From UBA4660 sp034408895 (GTDB taxonomy: Bacteria; Bacteroidota; Bacteroidia; Flavobacteriales_D; Sanyastnellaceae): a stretch of DNA of 64,000 nt. Shown in pieces: positions 34,083 to 43,377 of this stretch (position 1 is the first letter of the stretch; each line of letters begins with the position of its first letter). The notes below the pieces were generated by a model that saw nothing but the letters and a program-made list of their open reading frames with translations, was not told where the DNA came from and ran no database searches. Both the position numbers and the translations under genes were made by a program. The stretch spans positions 1-64,000 of the forward strand of contig JAWXCI010000030.1 of NCBI GenBank assembly GCA_034408895.1, read 5' to 3'.

Positions 34083-37000
34083 TTATTCAAGCTTGATAAA
34101 CTTCGCCACACCACTCGCGCTTCCTGCACTCACGTGTACAATATAATTGCCCTTGGCCAATGATCCGGCACCGAGCGCAATACGATGATTGCCTTGCACC
34201 ATCAAGCCTGGTTCAAGATGATTTACCAATTGCCCTTTTATGTTGTAGACATTGATTTCAACTTTTGTGGCCGTGTTCACATCAACGCTAAGCCATGCTT
34301 CACCCGAGGTGGGGTTGGGGTACACCAGCAGATGCGATTCAATTTCCAACGCATCATTTTCTTCTACCGCCACATCCAGATAAGCATCATTGCGGAAAAT
34401 TCCGCGTCCGTGTGTTCCGGCATAAATGCTTCCGTGGTTGGTGGGTGTCATGTACCGCATATCGTACACCTGCTGTTGGCGCATATCGTGAACTGGCACA
34501 CAACCCATACGTCCGCTGCTTCCGGGAGCGGCTTCTATGCTGTGTTCCCAGTTATCACCATGATCGTAAGTTATCCAAGTCCCAAATTCACTTCCTATTA
34601 CAATGGTAGAACCATCCTCATCGGTTGAATTGATTACAGAAGAATAGATGGGCATATTTTCGAGGTATGCATTAGCACCGGTCCATTGCCAGCGGTCGTT
34701 CCAATCCACATCGCCAGGAATTGCCGCAAGTGCATTAAAAGTTTCTCTAACTTTTCCACCTGACGGATTTCCATACCCCCCGATAGTGATCACGAGGTGG
34801 TTCGGATCGTTTGCATCAGATGCCATAGAGGTTACAACACCTCCTGCACTTCCAGTCAACTGGTCAATATCAATTAGCGGAACATCGGCAACACTCCACA
34901 AATCATTGATGTTTTGTACACGCCACAATCCACTGTTCCAATCACTATAAAACATCACCTCACCATTTCGGTTGAACTCATAAGCTTTCACACCGGATGG
35001 TGGTGCACTACCAATTTTCCACCAGTCCGGTGTGGTACCAGTGTTAAGTGCTTGCCGGGTCATCCAAATTCCTTCGGCACCATAAAATCCGGTAACAAAT
35101 ATTGAAGTGTATTGGTCTTGAATCAGGCGCTGCTCATGAATATCTTCCAGCGTATCGGCCGCGTAATGGTAGTAGGTAACACAGTCAACCTCCGTGTCTA
35201 GAATATCTACTTCAATAAAGGTAGTATCAGAATCGAGGATCACAACAGTAGAATCATTTACATACACCCATTCATTATTATAGAAAATAGAATCGGTCCA
35301 GTAAATGGTTTCAGTTACGAATGTGATAGAGTCAATCACGGTTTCTGTTCCTATAACCATCGTGTCACAAATTTCTTCTTCAAAATCCAAGTCCTGAGGT
35401 TCAAGCCAGAAGTAGTTAGGGTCTTCTGTTAAAAGTTCGGTGGTGACAAAAGCCGGGCGAATAAGCGTTTCCCAATAATGAATGGTATCACCCTCTTCCA
35501 GAGTGTATTCAAAAGGAAGCGTAAGGTTTTGGGTGAAGAGAGTAATCGTTGTGTCGGTGAGGTCTTCATCTTCCTGATTAAAAAGAATGACGTATTGCTC
35601 CGATTCTTCATCCTCCGTGTTTTCATACAATCGGAAAGAAGTGTAGAAAGGTCCACCCTCTTGCGTGTTTGGATCCAGTATATTCAGTATGTCATTGTCC
35701 CAAAATGCTCCTCCATTGCCGGTAGCATCATACCTTCTGAGGATACCATTTTGAGAAGCAGCAAAAAGTACCGTATTGAATCCTTGAGTAACGCTGCTCA
35801 TGTCGCAGTCGAAACCATCACCTCCTTGCAGGTCGAATGCCTGCTGGTCGCTCACTAATAAAAAAGCATCCTGCTCTGTTCCAAGGATTACTGTGCTTCC
35901 GTTGTCTTGAGCGCCTCCCATTACAGGGAAGCCACCAGAGTGTGCAATGCCGTAAAACTGGGTCACGTTGTAATCGCGGTTGGCAGCAGTAAAAGTTTCT
36001 GCACCATCGGTGGATCGGAAAACACCACCATCGGTTCCTATGTACAAGGTTCCGTCTGGTGATTGTTCGAACACATGTATATCCGAGTGAACATAGTTTA
36101 TGCTGTTGCCGAATCCGAAATTGGAAGCGATTTGTTCGGGCTGGTTTCCTGAACCGCACTGCCACAGCGTGACACCGCCAACTATCGCTCTACCGGGATC
36201 ATCGTTTATAACACCAAGCGCAAGGTCATACTGACCCTGGCCATTATCGCCAAATGGATTAAACCCAAAGAAATTTCCTTCCGGCCAGATGTTGGACCAG
36301 TTCTCGCCACTGTTGGAGGAGTAAAACACACCGTCCATAAATCCATCGGAATAAAGTGCATAACACGTTTCAGGACTATCATTAGAAATGGCTATGCAAA
36401 CGCGGCCACTATTCGTAGGTAGACCATCACTTAGTTGGTCGAAATTCTGACCACCATCTGTGGAGCGATAAACTCTACAGGCCGCTGTGGCAGCCAGTAA
36501 GTAACTACCGTCAGATGCCCACGTAATGTCAAAACCATCCTGAGTAGGAATGCCCTCCATATTCATGTTGGGTGTCGTCATTCCCGGTTCCCAATAACCG
36601 ATGCCCGCAGATCCTGCAATCCAGATGCGATCATCATCATTGGGGTCGCCCACAAGGCGTTCAACATATATCCACGTCTCTCCAGGATCCATTGGATCGG
36701 TTTCAGTGCCTGGCACAATAGTCCAAGTGGCAGCTTGATCAGTTGAGTAGTAAATACCATTTCCTATTGAACCACTGCCACCAGTGCCCGAGTGATCGGA
36801 TTCAAAGCGGCTTCCGGTTCCCACGAAGATGGTTCCATTGCCAGTTTGGTCAATAGACGCTACGGCACATCCGGGAAATGAATCTACCTGGTCCCAGGTG
36901 TTAGCCTGATTAATAGATTTCCACAATCCCCCCGTAACTGATCCGGCATACACTGTCTGGTTATCTGCCAGTGCATGAACAGCGCGGGTCCGGCCTCCTA

Positions 37001-37301
37001 TGTTGTCGGGGCCCATTTCCCACCACGTGATGGGAGCACTTTTATCCGATACATGATGAGCGCGATACTTCTGCACCGCAGCATTCATCCGAATCCAATC
37101 CATTGGTTCGAACTCCCCAGTTTCTAGATTTCCCTTCAGTTTTTTCATGTAGGGAACCATGTCATGGAACGATGAACTGGGCTGCACTTGAGAGCGAGGT
37201 TGATATGCCGATGCAACAACAGATAAGGATTGGGTGCAGGCGAACCAGGTTGCCATACCTGCCAGCACCACAGTTGATAAGAATAAAAATTTGAACTTCA
37301 T
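34083..37301 (-). CDS. T9SS type A cargo protein with Asp-box (sortilin-like) propeller
   Basis: This 1072-residue secreted protein begins with a signal-like segment (FKFLFLSTVVLAGMATWFAC). It contains several Asp-box motifs (YYSTDQAATW, VYRSTDGGQNF, VFRSTDGAETF) of the sortilin/exo-sialidase type beta-propeller. A Thr/Glu/Asp-rich insert lies roughly at residues 575-720. The last 80 residues (LLVYPNPTSGEAWLSV...GNYIVHVSAGSASGVAKFIKLE) form the type A sorting domain, so the protein should be exported by T9SS to the surface or medium. It could be a hydrolase or an adhesin; no catalytic residues can be assigned. Confidence 0.85.
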   Translation of the reverse strand: MKFKFLFLSTVVLAGMATWFACTQSLSVVASAYQPRSQVQPSSSFHDMVPYMKKLKGNLETGEFEPMDWIRMNAAVQKYRAHHVSDKSAPITWWEMGPDNIGGRTRAVHALADNQTVYAGSVTGGLWKSINQANTWDQVDSFPGCAVASIDQTGNGTIFVGTGSRFESDHSGTGGSGSIGNGIYYSTDQAATWTIVPGTETDPMDPGETWIYVERLVGDPNDDDRIWIAGSAGIGYWEPGMTTPNMNMEGIPTQDGFDITWASDGSYLLAATAACRVYRSTDGGQNFDQLSDGLPTNSGRVCIAISNDSPETCYALYSDGFMDGVFYSSNSGENWSNIWPEGNFFGFNPFGDNGQGQYDLALGVINDDPGRAIVGGVTLWQCGSGNQPEQIASNFGFGNSINYVHSDIHVFEQSPDGTLYIGTDGGVFRSTDGAETFTAANRDYNVTQFYGIAHSGGFPVMGGAQDNGSTVILGTEQDAFLLVSDQQAFDLQGGDGFDCDMSSVTQGFNTVLFAASQNGILRRYDATGNGGAFWDNDILNILDPNTQEGGPFYTSFRLYENTEDEESEQYVILFNQEDEDLTDTTITLFTQNLTLPFEYTLEEGDTIHYWETLIRPAFVTTELLTEDPNYFWLEPQDLDFEEEICDTMVIGTETVIDSITFVTETIYWTDSIFYNNEWVYVNDSTVVILDSDTTFIEVDILDTEVDCVTYYHYAADTLEDIHEQRLIQDQYTSIFVTGFYGAEGIWMTRQALNTGTTPDWWKIGSAPPSGVKAYEFNRNGEVMFYSDWNSGLWRVQNINDLWSVADVPLIDIDQLTGSAGGVVTSMASDANDPNHLVITIGGYGNPSGGKVRETFNALAAIPGDVDWNDRWQWTGANAYLENMPIYSSVINSTDEDGSTIVIGSEFGTWITYDHGDNWEHSIEAAPGSSGRMGCVPVHDMRQQQVYDMRYMTPTNHGSIYAGTHGRGIFRNDAYLDVAVEENDALEIESHLLVYPNPTSGEAWLSVDVNTATKVEINVYNIKGQLVNHLEPGLMVQGNHRIALGAGSLAKGNYIVHVSAGSASGVAKFIKLE

Positions 37302-37430
37302 TTTGTTTGAGTGATTATAGGTCTTTTTTTGAAACGGTGGCTAAAGTAAACGAACCGCCTGATCCTCATGAATGGTTTTACATACACAATTTCAGAAAAT
37401 TTTCAGGTCAATTGGGTTTGAATAATTTTT

Positions 37431-38291
37431 TCAGAAAATATGTTTCTCGGCATGATAGGAGGAACGCACCAGCGGCCCGCTCTCTACATAGCGAAAGCCA
37501 AGCTTCAATCCTACCTCGCGGTATTCATCAAATTTTTCGGGCGTAATAAATTCTACCACTGGAAGATGTTGCCTGGTGGGTTGAAGATACTGGCCGAGTG
37601 TAAGAACATCGAGCTTCACGGAACGAAGGTCTTCCAAGGTTTCCAGCACTTCACTTTCAGTTTCACCAAGGCCGAGCATTACTCCGCTTTTTGTTTTCAT
37701 TCCTGCTTGTTTCAACCTTCGCAACACTTCGAGGCTGCGGTCGTACTTCGCCTGGATGCGCACTTGTTTAGTTAGTCTTCGCACCGTTTCAAGATTGTGC
37801 GAAATAATTTGCGGTGCTTCATCAATAATGCGCTGGAGGTTTTCCCACTTGCCCGCAAAATCGGGAATAAGTGTTTCCATGGTGGTGCCTGGTGATATTC
37901 TTCTCACGGCTTTTATGGTTTCCTGCCAGATATGGCTGCCGCCATCATCAAGGTCATCGCGATCCACCGAAGTGATAACTGCGTGCTTCACTTTCATCAG
38001 TTTTATGGATTTGGCAACACGCACCGGTTCGAATGGATCAGCATCAATTGGTTTACCTGTTGCAACAGAGCAGAAACCGCATGAACGTGTGCACACATTT
38101 CCAAGTATCATAAAGGTTGCTGTCCCTGCGCCCCAGCACTCACCCATGTTGGGGCAATTTCCGCTTTGACATATTGTGTGGAGTTTATGCTCATCCACAA
38201 TGGTGCGCACCATGCGGAAGTTTTCGCCCGTGGGCAACTTCACCCTTAGCCATTTCGGCTTCGGGATTCGCACTTCTGGATCTTGAATCAT
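37431..38291 (-). CDS. lipA: Lipoyl synthase
   Basis: LipA inserts two sulfurs into octanoyl groups on E2 and H proteins by radical-SAM chemistry. The auxiliary cluster cysteines are in [12 protein letters not shown] near 38-49. The radical-SAM site is CTRSCGFC near 67-74, and the C-terminal VRSSYHAEK carries the Ser ligand of the auxiliary cluster. The 286-residue length is normal. It starts six bases downstream of the barrel-like gene on the same strand, implying co-transcription. Confidence 0.96.
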   Translation of the reverse strand: MIQDPEVRIPKPKWLRVKLPTGENFRMVRTIVDEHKLHTICQSGNCPNMGECWGAGTATFMILGNVCTRSCGFCSVATGKPIDADPFEPVRVAKSIKLMKVKHAVITSVDRDDLDDGGSHIWQETIKAVRRISPGTTMETLIPDFAGKWENLQRIIDEAPQIISHNLETVRRLTKQVRIQAKYDRSLEVLRRLKQAGMKTKSGVMLGLGETESEVLETLEDLRSVKLDVLTLGQYLQPTRQHLPVVEFITPEKFDEYREVGLKLGFRYVESGPLVRSSYHAEKHIF

Positions 38292-38297
38292 AGAGAA

Positions 38298-39077
38298 TTA
38301 GTCGGTGTACTTTTTACCGAAAGTGAAGTTGAGATAGAGCGTCAGGAAAAACTGGTGGTTGTTGGCACCATCGAATTTTTCATCCAGTATTTCCTGCGAC
38401 ATAATGGGGATGCGTTTGGCAAATGCATCAAGAGCAATTCCGGTTTCAATTGCTTTTAGTCTGTCCTGTTCATTGGAGTATTCGAAGTTGAGCGAGAATT
38501 TGAAAAACCCTCCGGGGTGGAAACGCAATTCATCCAAACCGAGCAGGCTCGATGCGCGACCATAAATATTGTCTATGTAATGTTTGCCCGGATCGAATTT
38601 TTCTGATAAGAAATAATCGGGATCAGGAGGTTCGGGATATCCAATGGTGAGGTAAACCGGTTTGGTGAGGCCGAGGGCAGGACCAACCTGATAACTGTAC
38701 GCCACCTGTACTCCACTCTTGCGAAGTTTTTCCGTAAGAATTTTTTTGGTGCCTATGAAGGGGCGGATGATGTAAAAATTGTGGGTCTTGCCATAGATGT
38801 AGCTGCGCGAATCCTGCGGAGCAAACTGGTTCCAGCTCTTGGTTTCTTTTTCGTGTTTCATAAAGATGGCATCCACACCCATAAGGCGGAGGTGTTTTGC
38901 ATCGCGGTATTTGGCATAAGTAAAGGTGCCCCCAAAACCATTAGTGTGCAATACCAAACCGCCAAACCATTGGTGGTGGTAAAGTACCACGGCTTCATCA
39001 TAGAGTTCTGTTTCGTTCTGTGCAGAAATGCTGTGAACAAATGCGAGTGCTGCTGAAAAAAGAAAAATTTTTCTCAT
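38298..39077 (-). CDS. Probable outer-membrane beta-barrel protein
   Basis: The 259-residue product has a signal peptide (MRKIFLFSAALAFVHSISAQ) with a cleavage site after AQ. The mature part is rich in alternating aromatic/polar strands (GGLVLHTNGFGGTFTYAKY, FFKFSLNFEYSNEQ) and ends FFLTLYLNFTFGKKYTD, like an outer-membrane strand followed by a short tail. The family is conserved-hypothetical in Bacteroidota as far as I can judge. It precedes lipA by six bases; a functional link is not obvious. It diverges from the carboxylase gene. Confidence 0.7.
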   Translation of the reverse strand: MRKIFLFSAALAFVHSISAQNETELYDEAVVLYHHQWFGGLVLHTNGFGGTFTYAKYRDAKHLRLMGVDAIFMKHEKETKSWNQFAPQDSRSYIYGKTHNFYIIRPFIGTKKILTEKLRKSGVQVAYSYQVGPALGLTKPVYLTIGYPEPPDPDYFLSEKFDPGKHYIDNIYGRASSLLGLDELRFHPGGFFKFSLNFEYSNEQDRLKAIETGIALDAFAKRIPIMSQEILDEKFDGANNHQFFLTLYLNFTFGKKYTD

Positions 39078-39229
39078 CTGAAATTGATGTGGTAAAAGTA
39101 AAGCGATTTGACGGATGATGGTACCGGGAAAATGAAAGAAGTTTGTGTTCTTGATGATGACTAAATCTTCATTAATGAAATTTATCTCCTCTCCTTCGCT
39201 TCACCTGGCGAGATTATTTTGCCCCCGCA

Positions 39230-40864
39230 ATGACCAATCCCGATTTCAACCTGAATGAAGACAAGATGCAGCAACTGGTAGCAGCGCTCAACCGCAAACT
39301 CGAAAAGATAAAGGAAGGCGGAGGAAAAGCGCGGCAAGACAAGGAGCGCGAAAAAGGAAAAATGTCCGCCCGCGAGCGCATTGAGTATCTTCTCGATAAA
39401 AATTCAAGCCAACTGGAAATGGGAGCTTTTGCCGGTGACGGTATGTATGCTGAACATGGCGGTTGTCCCGCTGCCGGAGTGGTGGTGGTGATGGGTTATG
39501 TGCAAAAACGTTTGTGCATTGTAGTAGCCAACGATGCCACCGTGAAAGCGGGTGCATGGTTTCCAATCACAGGAAAAAAGAATTTGCGTGCGCAGGAAAT
39601 CGCGATGGAAAATCGCATCCCTATAATTTACCTCGTGGATAGTGCCGGAGTGTTCCTCCCCATGCAGGACGAAATTTTTCCAGACAAAGAACATTTTGGA
39701 AGAATTTTCAGGAATAACGCCATCATGTCTTCGCGAGGCATTCCTCAAATTGCTGCTATCATGGGAAGTTGTGTGGCCGGTGGTGCTTACCTGCCCATTA
39801 TGAGCGATGAAGCATTGATTGTAGAAAAAACCGGAACCATTTTTCTTGCTGGAAGCTACCTTGTGAAAGCAGCCATAGGTGAAGACATTGACAACGAAAC
39901 CCTGGGAGGTGCCACCACACATTCTGAAATAAGCGGAGTTACAGATTACAAGGCCAAGGATGATATAGACGCACTCGATAAAATAAAAAACATTGTAGGC
40001 AAGATGGGACGTACTTCCCAGGATGCGGGATTCAATCGTGCACCATCCGCACCTCCTGAATACGATGAAAAAGAGCTGATGGGAATTCTTCCTCCCGACC
40101 GCACAAAACCTTACAACATGCACGAAGTCATCCTCCGGATGGTGGATGCAAATACTATGGAGGAATACAAAGCAGACTATGGCAAGACCATTATTTGTTG
40201 TTACGCACGAATTGACGGATGGAGTGTGGGCATAGTGGCGAACCAGCGCCTGACTGTGAAAACAAAAAAAGAAGGAACGCAGATAGGAGGGGTGATTTAC
40301 AACGACAGCGCTGACAAAGCCACACGCTTCATAATGAATTGCAACCAGAAAAACATTCCACTTGTGTTCTTACAAGATGTAACAGGATTTATGGTAGGCT
40401 CGCGAAGTGAACATGCGGGCATTATTAAGGACGGGGCCAAAATGGTGAATGCGCAAGCCAATAGTGTTGTGCCAAAATTCACCATCATAGTTGGCAATAG
40501 TTACGGTGCAGGCAACTATGCCATGTGCGGAAAAGCTTATGACCCTCGATTGATAATAGGATGGCCAACTGCACAAATAGCAGTGATGGGTGGTTCGCAA
40601 GCCGCAAAAGTTTTATTGCAGATTGAAGTAAGTTCGATGAAAGCAAAAGGAGAAGAAATAACCAAAGAGCGGGAAGAGGAATTGTTCAACAAAATAAAAG
40701 ACCGCTACGACTCTCAGATTTCACCTTATTACGCTGCTGCACGACTTTGGATCGATGCAGTGATTGATCCCACTGAAACCCGCAAGTGGATTTCGATGGG
40801 GATCGAGGCAGCAAGCCATGCACCGGCTGAAAGGCAATTTAATGTGGGGGTGATACAGACGTGA
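39230..40864 (+). CDS. Acyl-CoA carboxylase beta subunit
   Basis: This 544-residue carboxyltransferase subunit moves the carboxyl group from biotin to an acyl-CoA (propionyl- or methylcrotonyl-CoA type). It contains the two crotonase-like halves: IIYLVDSAGVFLPMQDEIFP and AIMGSCVAGGAYLP in the first, and VFLQDVTGFMVG and IVGNSYGAGNYAMCG in the second. GRPNAQ-type text near the C-terminus reads GWPTAQIAVMGG. No biotin carboxylase or biotin carrier gene is adjacent, so partners are encoded elsewhere. The motifs around residue 145 fit methylcrotonyl-type more than acetyl-type enzymes, but substrate is not certain. Confidence 0.88.
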   Translation: MTNPDFNLNEDKMQQLVAALNRKLEKIKEGGGKARQDKEREKGKMSARERIEYLLDKNSSQLEMGAFAGDGMYAEHGGCPAAGVVVVMGYVQKRLCIVVANDATVKAGAWFPITGKKNLRAQEIAMENRIPIIYLVDSAGVFLPMQDEIFPDKEHFGRIFRNNAIMSSRGIPQIAAIMGSCVAGGAYLPIMSDEALIVEKTGTIFLAGSYLVKAAIGEDIDNETLGGATTHSEISGVTDYKAKDDIDALDKIKNIVGKMGRTSQDAGFNRAPSAPPEYDEKELMGILPPDRTKPYNMHEVILRMVDANTMEEYKADYGKTIICCYARIDGWSVGIVANQRLTVKTKKEGTQIGGVIYNDSADKATRFIMNCNQKNIPLVFLQDVTGFMVGSRSEHAGIIKDGAKMVNAQANSVVPKFTIIVGNSYGAGNYAMCGKAYDPRLIIGWPTAQIAVMGGSQAAKVLLQIEVSSMKAKGEEITKEREEELFNKIKDRYDSQISPYYAAARLWIDAVIDPTETRKWISMGIEAASHAPAERQFNVGVIQT

Positions 40865-41189
40865 GGATCTGAATTTTCGGTCCGGACCGGAACGAAGCGG
40901 TGCGAGGCCTCAGAGTTTTTCTCTGCTTTCCGAGCCTCTGTCAGAATTTCTAAAGATGACTCCTCCGTGTTTTTCCACGCTCCACATTTTCGTTTACTCA
41001 ACGCACGGGGCTCACTGCGGTTTGCAGCGTTTCAATATTTATCGTATTTCAGCGATTAAACGATGGTGCGCTCAGGCGAGGCCTGGCAAAACAACATTCA
41101 CAGTTGAATTTGTGAATTGCCTGCTGGGTCAAAAACCTGAAGTCTAGATTTGCCCGCAACGAATCTCATTGAAAGCAGTATTGCAAAAT
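40865..41189. other. Intergenic region
   Basis: About 320 bases with no supported gene. It contains a perfect 12-base palindrome CGGTCCGGACCG near 40879 and, close to its right end, the -7 box for the glycosyltransferase. The short reading frames on either strand have no coherent composition. Confidence 0.5.
41145..41152 (+). promoter_or_regulatory. Putative -7 box for the glycosyltransferase gene
   Basis: TAGATTTG fits TAnnTTTG and lies 37 bases before the ATG at 41190. The nearest upstream TTG is 25 bases away, slightly longer than the usual 17-23. The box is plausible, not certain. Confidence 0.4.
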
Positions 41190-42800
41190 ATGTGGCATGC
41201 AAAGCCATTGAGCAGCATTCTGCTTCTGGCATTGGCAGTGCGTTTACTTGCGGTGTTTTTTGCTCCGGGGTTTTTCTGGCACGATGATCATTTCCTTACT
41301 GTGGAACCTGCTGCAAGCTGGGCAATGGGACATAACTTCAACGACTGGTTGCCGGGCATAGGCAATGAAAGAACATCACCCGAACCCATCAGTTTTTTTT
41401 ATCTCTCGTTTCTGTTTCTTTTCTTCAAGATGTTTCAATTCATCGGGATTGAAAATCCAGAAACACAGATGTACGTGATGCGTTTAATCCATGCGTGTTA
41501 CTCGCTGTTGATTGTTTACTACGGGTACAAAATCACTGAAAAAATTTCCTCAAAACAGAATGCCATTGAAGTGGGAGTACTCCTTACTTTCATTGCGGTG
41601 TTGCCCAATTTTTCGGTAAGAAATCTGGTAGAGATGGTTTGTGTTCCACCATTGATGGCAGGCATCTTTTTGTTAGTTGGCAGGCAGTGGTCAGCAGGCA
41701 GTGGGCATCCCGATAGCTATCAGGAGAAAGTTGGCACCATCCCAAAGGTTGTTACTTCATCAAAACGCCCCACGCTACAACGTGGCATATCGCCATATCG
41801 TCACATCTTTTTTTCTGCTTTACTAATGGGCCTTGCAGTGGGCATCAGGTACCAGGCGGTTTTGATTGTTGCCGGTGTGGGATTGGTGTTGCTCATTCAA
41901 AAACAATTTCGCGCTGCGGTGTTATTTGGCGTGGTATCGTTCGTTGCTTTTTTCATTACACAAATGGATGATGTGCTGTGGTGGGGAGGACAGCCTTTTC
42001 AACACCTGTTGGGATACTTCGGATACAATACAGCTAATGCCAGTGGCTATCCGGGTTCACCGTTTGCGTATTTCAGTTTTATTGGATACTTCATTCTTCC
42101 ACCCGTCAGTTTGTTTTTGGCGTTCGGTTTTTTCAGACGATGGAAAAAGGAATTGTTGATTTTTCTTCCCGTGTTTTTATTCCTGCTTTTTCATTTCATC
42201 TATCCCAACAGGCAGGAGCGTTTTATTCTTCCCGCACTTCCTTTTGTGGTGATGCTTGGGGTGATCGGGTGGAATGAATTTGTCTTCGGATCAAAATTCT
42301 GGCTGCATAGAAAAAAGTTACTCAGTGGTTGCTGGAAATTTTTCTGGGTGATGAACACCGTGGTGATGCTCGTGTTCTGTTTCACTTCTGGAAAAAAAGC
42401 CAGGGTGGAAGCAGTGAGTTATCTCTATGATCAGGGCGACTGCAAAAATTTTATTCAGGAATTTTCGCACAAGGAAGGCGCCAGCCAGGTGCCGCAGTTC
42501 TACAGTGGGGCATGGCCCAGTTATTACATTTTCAGGAATTCGACCGATGTTGAAAGTGTTGTAGCTGCAATGCCGCGCAATGAAGAGGTGAGGAGGAATA
42601 TGCTCCACAACATGCCGGTGCCCAACTACATTCTTTTTTATGATGATGAAAAACTGGATGAGAGAGTTGCCAGGTTGAAAACTCTGTTTCCGTCACTCAC
42701 TTTCAAAACCACGATTATGGCCGGATGGTTCGATAAGATGCTGCACCGGCTCAATGACAAGAATCAGGTGGAGAGGGTGCATGTTTATAAGATGGAATAG
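41190..42800 (+). CDS. GT22/Alg9-like membrane mannosyltransferase with repeat-derived insert
   Basis: This is a polytopic glycosyltransferase of the dolichol- or polyprenol-phosphate-sugar-using type. The first loop FWHDDHFLTVEPAASWAMG matches the acidic catalytic loop of GT22-like enzymes, and QERFILPALPF matches their second signature. About ten membrane segments are visible. Between LMAGIFLLVG and FFSALLMGLAVGIRYQ, roughly residues 168-208, lies a hydrophilic insert whose DNA resembles the intergenic phrases of this genome. The ATG at 41190 (MWHAKPLSS) is preferred to an in-frame TTG at 41169. Acceptor and role are unknown; surface glycan synthesis is likely. Confidence 0.75.
   Translation: MWHAKPLSSILLLALAVRLLAVFFAPGFFWHDDHFLTVEPAASWAMGHNFNDWLPGIGNERTSPEPISFFYLSFLFLFFKMFQFIGIENPETQMYVMRLIHACYSLLIVYYGYKITEKISSKQNAIEVGVLLTFIAVLPNFSVRNLVEMVCVPPLMAGIFLLVGRQWSAGSGHPDSYQEKVGTIPKVVTSSKRPTLQRGISPYRHIFFSALLMGLAVGIRYQAVLIVAGVGLVLLIQKQFRAAVLFGVVSFVAFFITQMDDVLWWGGQPFQHLLGYFGYNTANASGYPGSPFAYFSFIGYFILPPVSLFLAFGFFRRWKKELLIFLPVFLFLLFHFIYPNRQERFILPALPFVVMLGVIGWNEFVFGSKFWLHRKKLLSGCWKFFWVMNTVVMLVFCFTSGKKARVEAVSYLYDQGDCKNFIQEFSHKEGASQVPQFYSGAWPSYYIFRNSTDVESVVAAMPRNEEVRRNMLHNMPVPNYILFYDDEKLDERVARLKTLFPSLTFKTTIMAGWFDKMLHRLNDKNQVERVHVYKME
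41689..41810 (+). repeat. Intergenic-type repeat DNA inside a coding frame
   Basis: This part of the glycosyltransferase gene contains GGCAGGCAGTGGTCAGCAGG, then the palindrome-like CCCGATAGCTATC, and finally ATATCGTCACATC. All three are wording seen between genes elsewhere in the window (26721-26756, 30175-30192, 1562-1581). It has no stop codon in frame and translates to a basic, Ser-rich loop. Confidence 0.65.
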
Positions 42801-43377
42801 TTCGATGCGGGTTCGATTTAAAATATGCGGGTGTGCGAGGTGTAACGCGAAAAGGGAAGTGCGAGTTGGTGGAAACTCCGCAGAGCCTGCCTTGAAGATG
42901 ATAGCTTCCGCCTTACCATTTCACGTTCGAGAACTGCCACCCTCCCATAAAGTATCTCATCGAGGCGAAGGACGATACTGGGCAACTCTTCATTCCTGAC
43001 ACCCTTCTTTAGCCCGGTGCATTCAAAAACAAAAACGACTGCGCCCCCTAAACACAGGCGCAAGGCACGATGCCTTCAATACAATATGGGCCTATATGGT
43101 GCAAGCCAGCGATGCCGCGGAAACGGTTTTTGTGAATGAGCCGGAAAAGAGGGCGCTTTTTGTGGTGACGAAGAGGAAGGAGAAGGAAGAAGAGGAATAG
43201 AACCGCACCACCAACTCAATCCTGCATTACACCATCCCATAAAGCTTGCAGTCTCAGGAAAACAAGTTGTTTTCCAAGCAATGAGACCGCCTCATAATCC
43301 CAGCAATAAAAAGTGCTATTTCATTGGAAATAAATAGAGAAGTGAAATGAAGAGTTTTCTTCGGCCAGATTAGCTGG
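42801..43377. other. Gap with a possible gene remnant
   Basis: No complete gene is supported. A frame ending at the TAG at 43198-43200 reads DAFNTIWAYMVQASDAAET and then VFVNEPEKRALFVVTKRKEK. It has protein-like composition but no good start; an internal ATG at 43096 gives only 34 residues. This may be the 3' end of a lost gene. An 82-codon frame on the minus strand (42818-43063) has no familiar motif. Confidence 0.4.
43251..43287 (-). terminator. Bulged hairpin downstream of the 43378-47112 gene
   Basis: GTCTCA pairs with TGAGAC and, directly inside, GGAAAAC (43257-43263) pairs with GTTTTCC (43269-43275) around the loop AAGTT; six unpaired bases AAGCAA interrupt one side. It lies about 90 bases after the stop codon of the large type B gene (minus strand). 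It could act as a terminator or as an mRNA-stabilising structure. There is no clear T-run. Confidence 0.5.

Noticed and set aside
39404..40123. 239-codon minus-strand frame inside the carboxylase gene
   Set aside because: It is antisense to a clearly conserved enzyme and its Cys/His-rich composition is typical of a shadow frame.
42818..43063. Minus-strand 81-residue protein after the glycosyltransferase
   Set aside because: No recognisable motif or start context, and its far end runs up against the glycosyltransferase; kept only as a remark in the gap entry.
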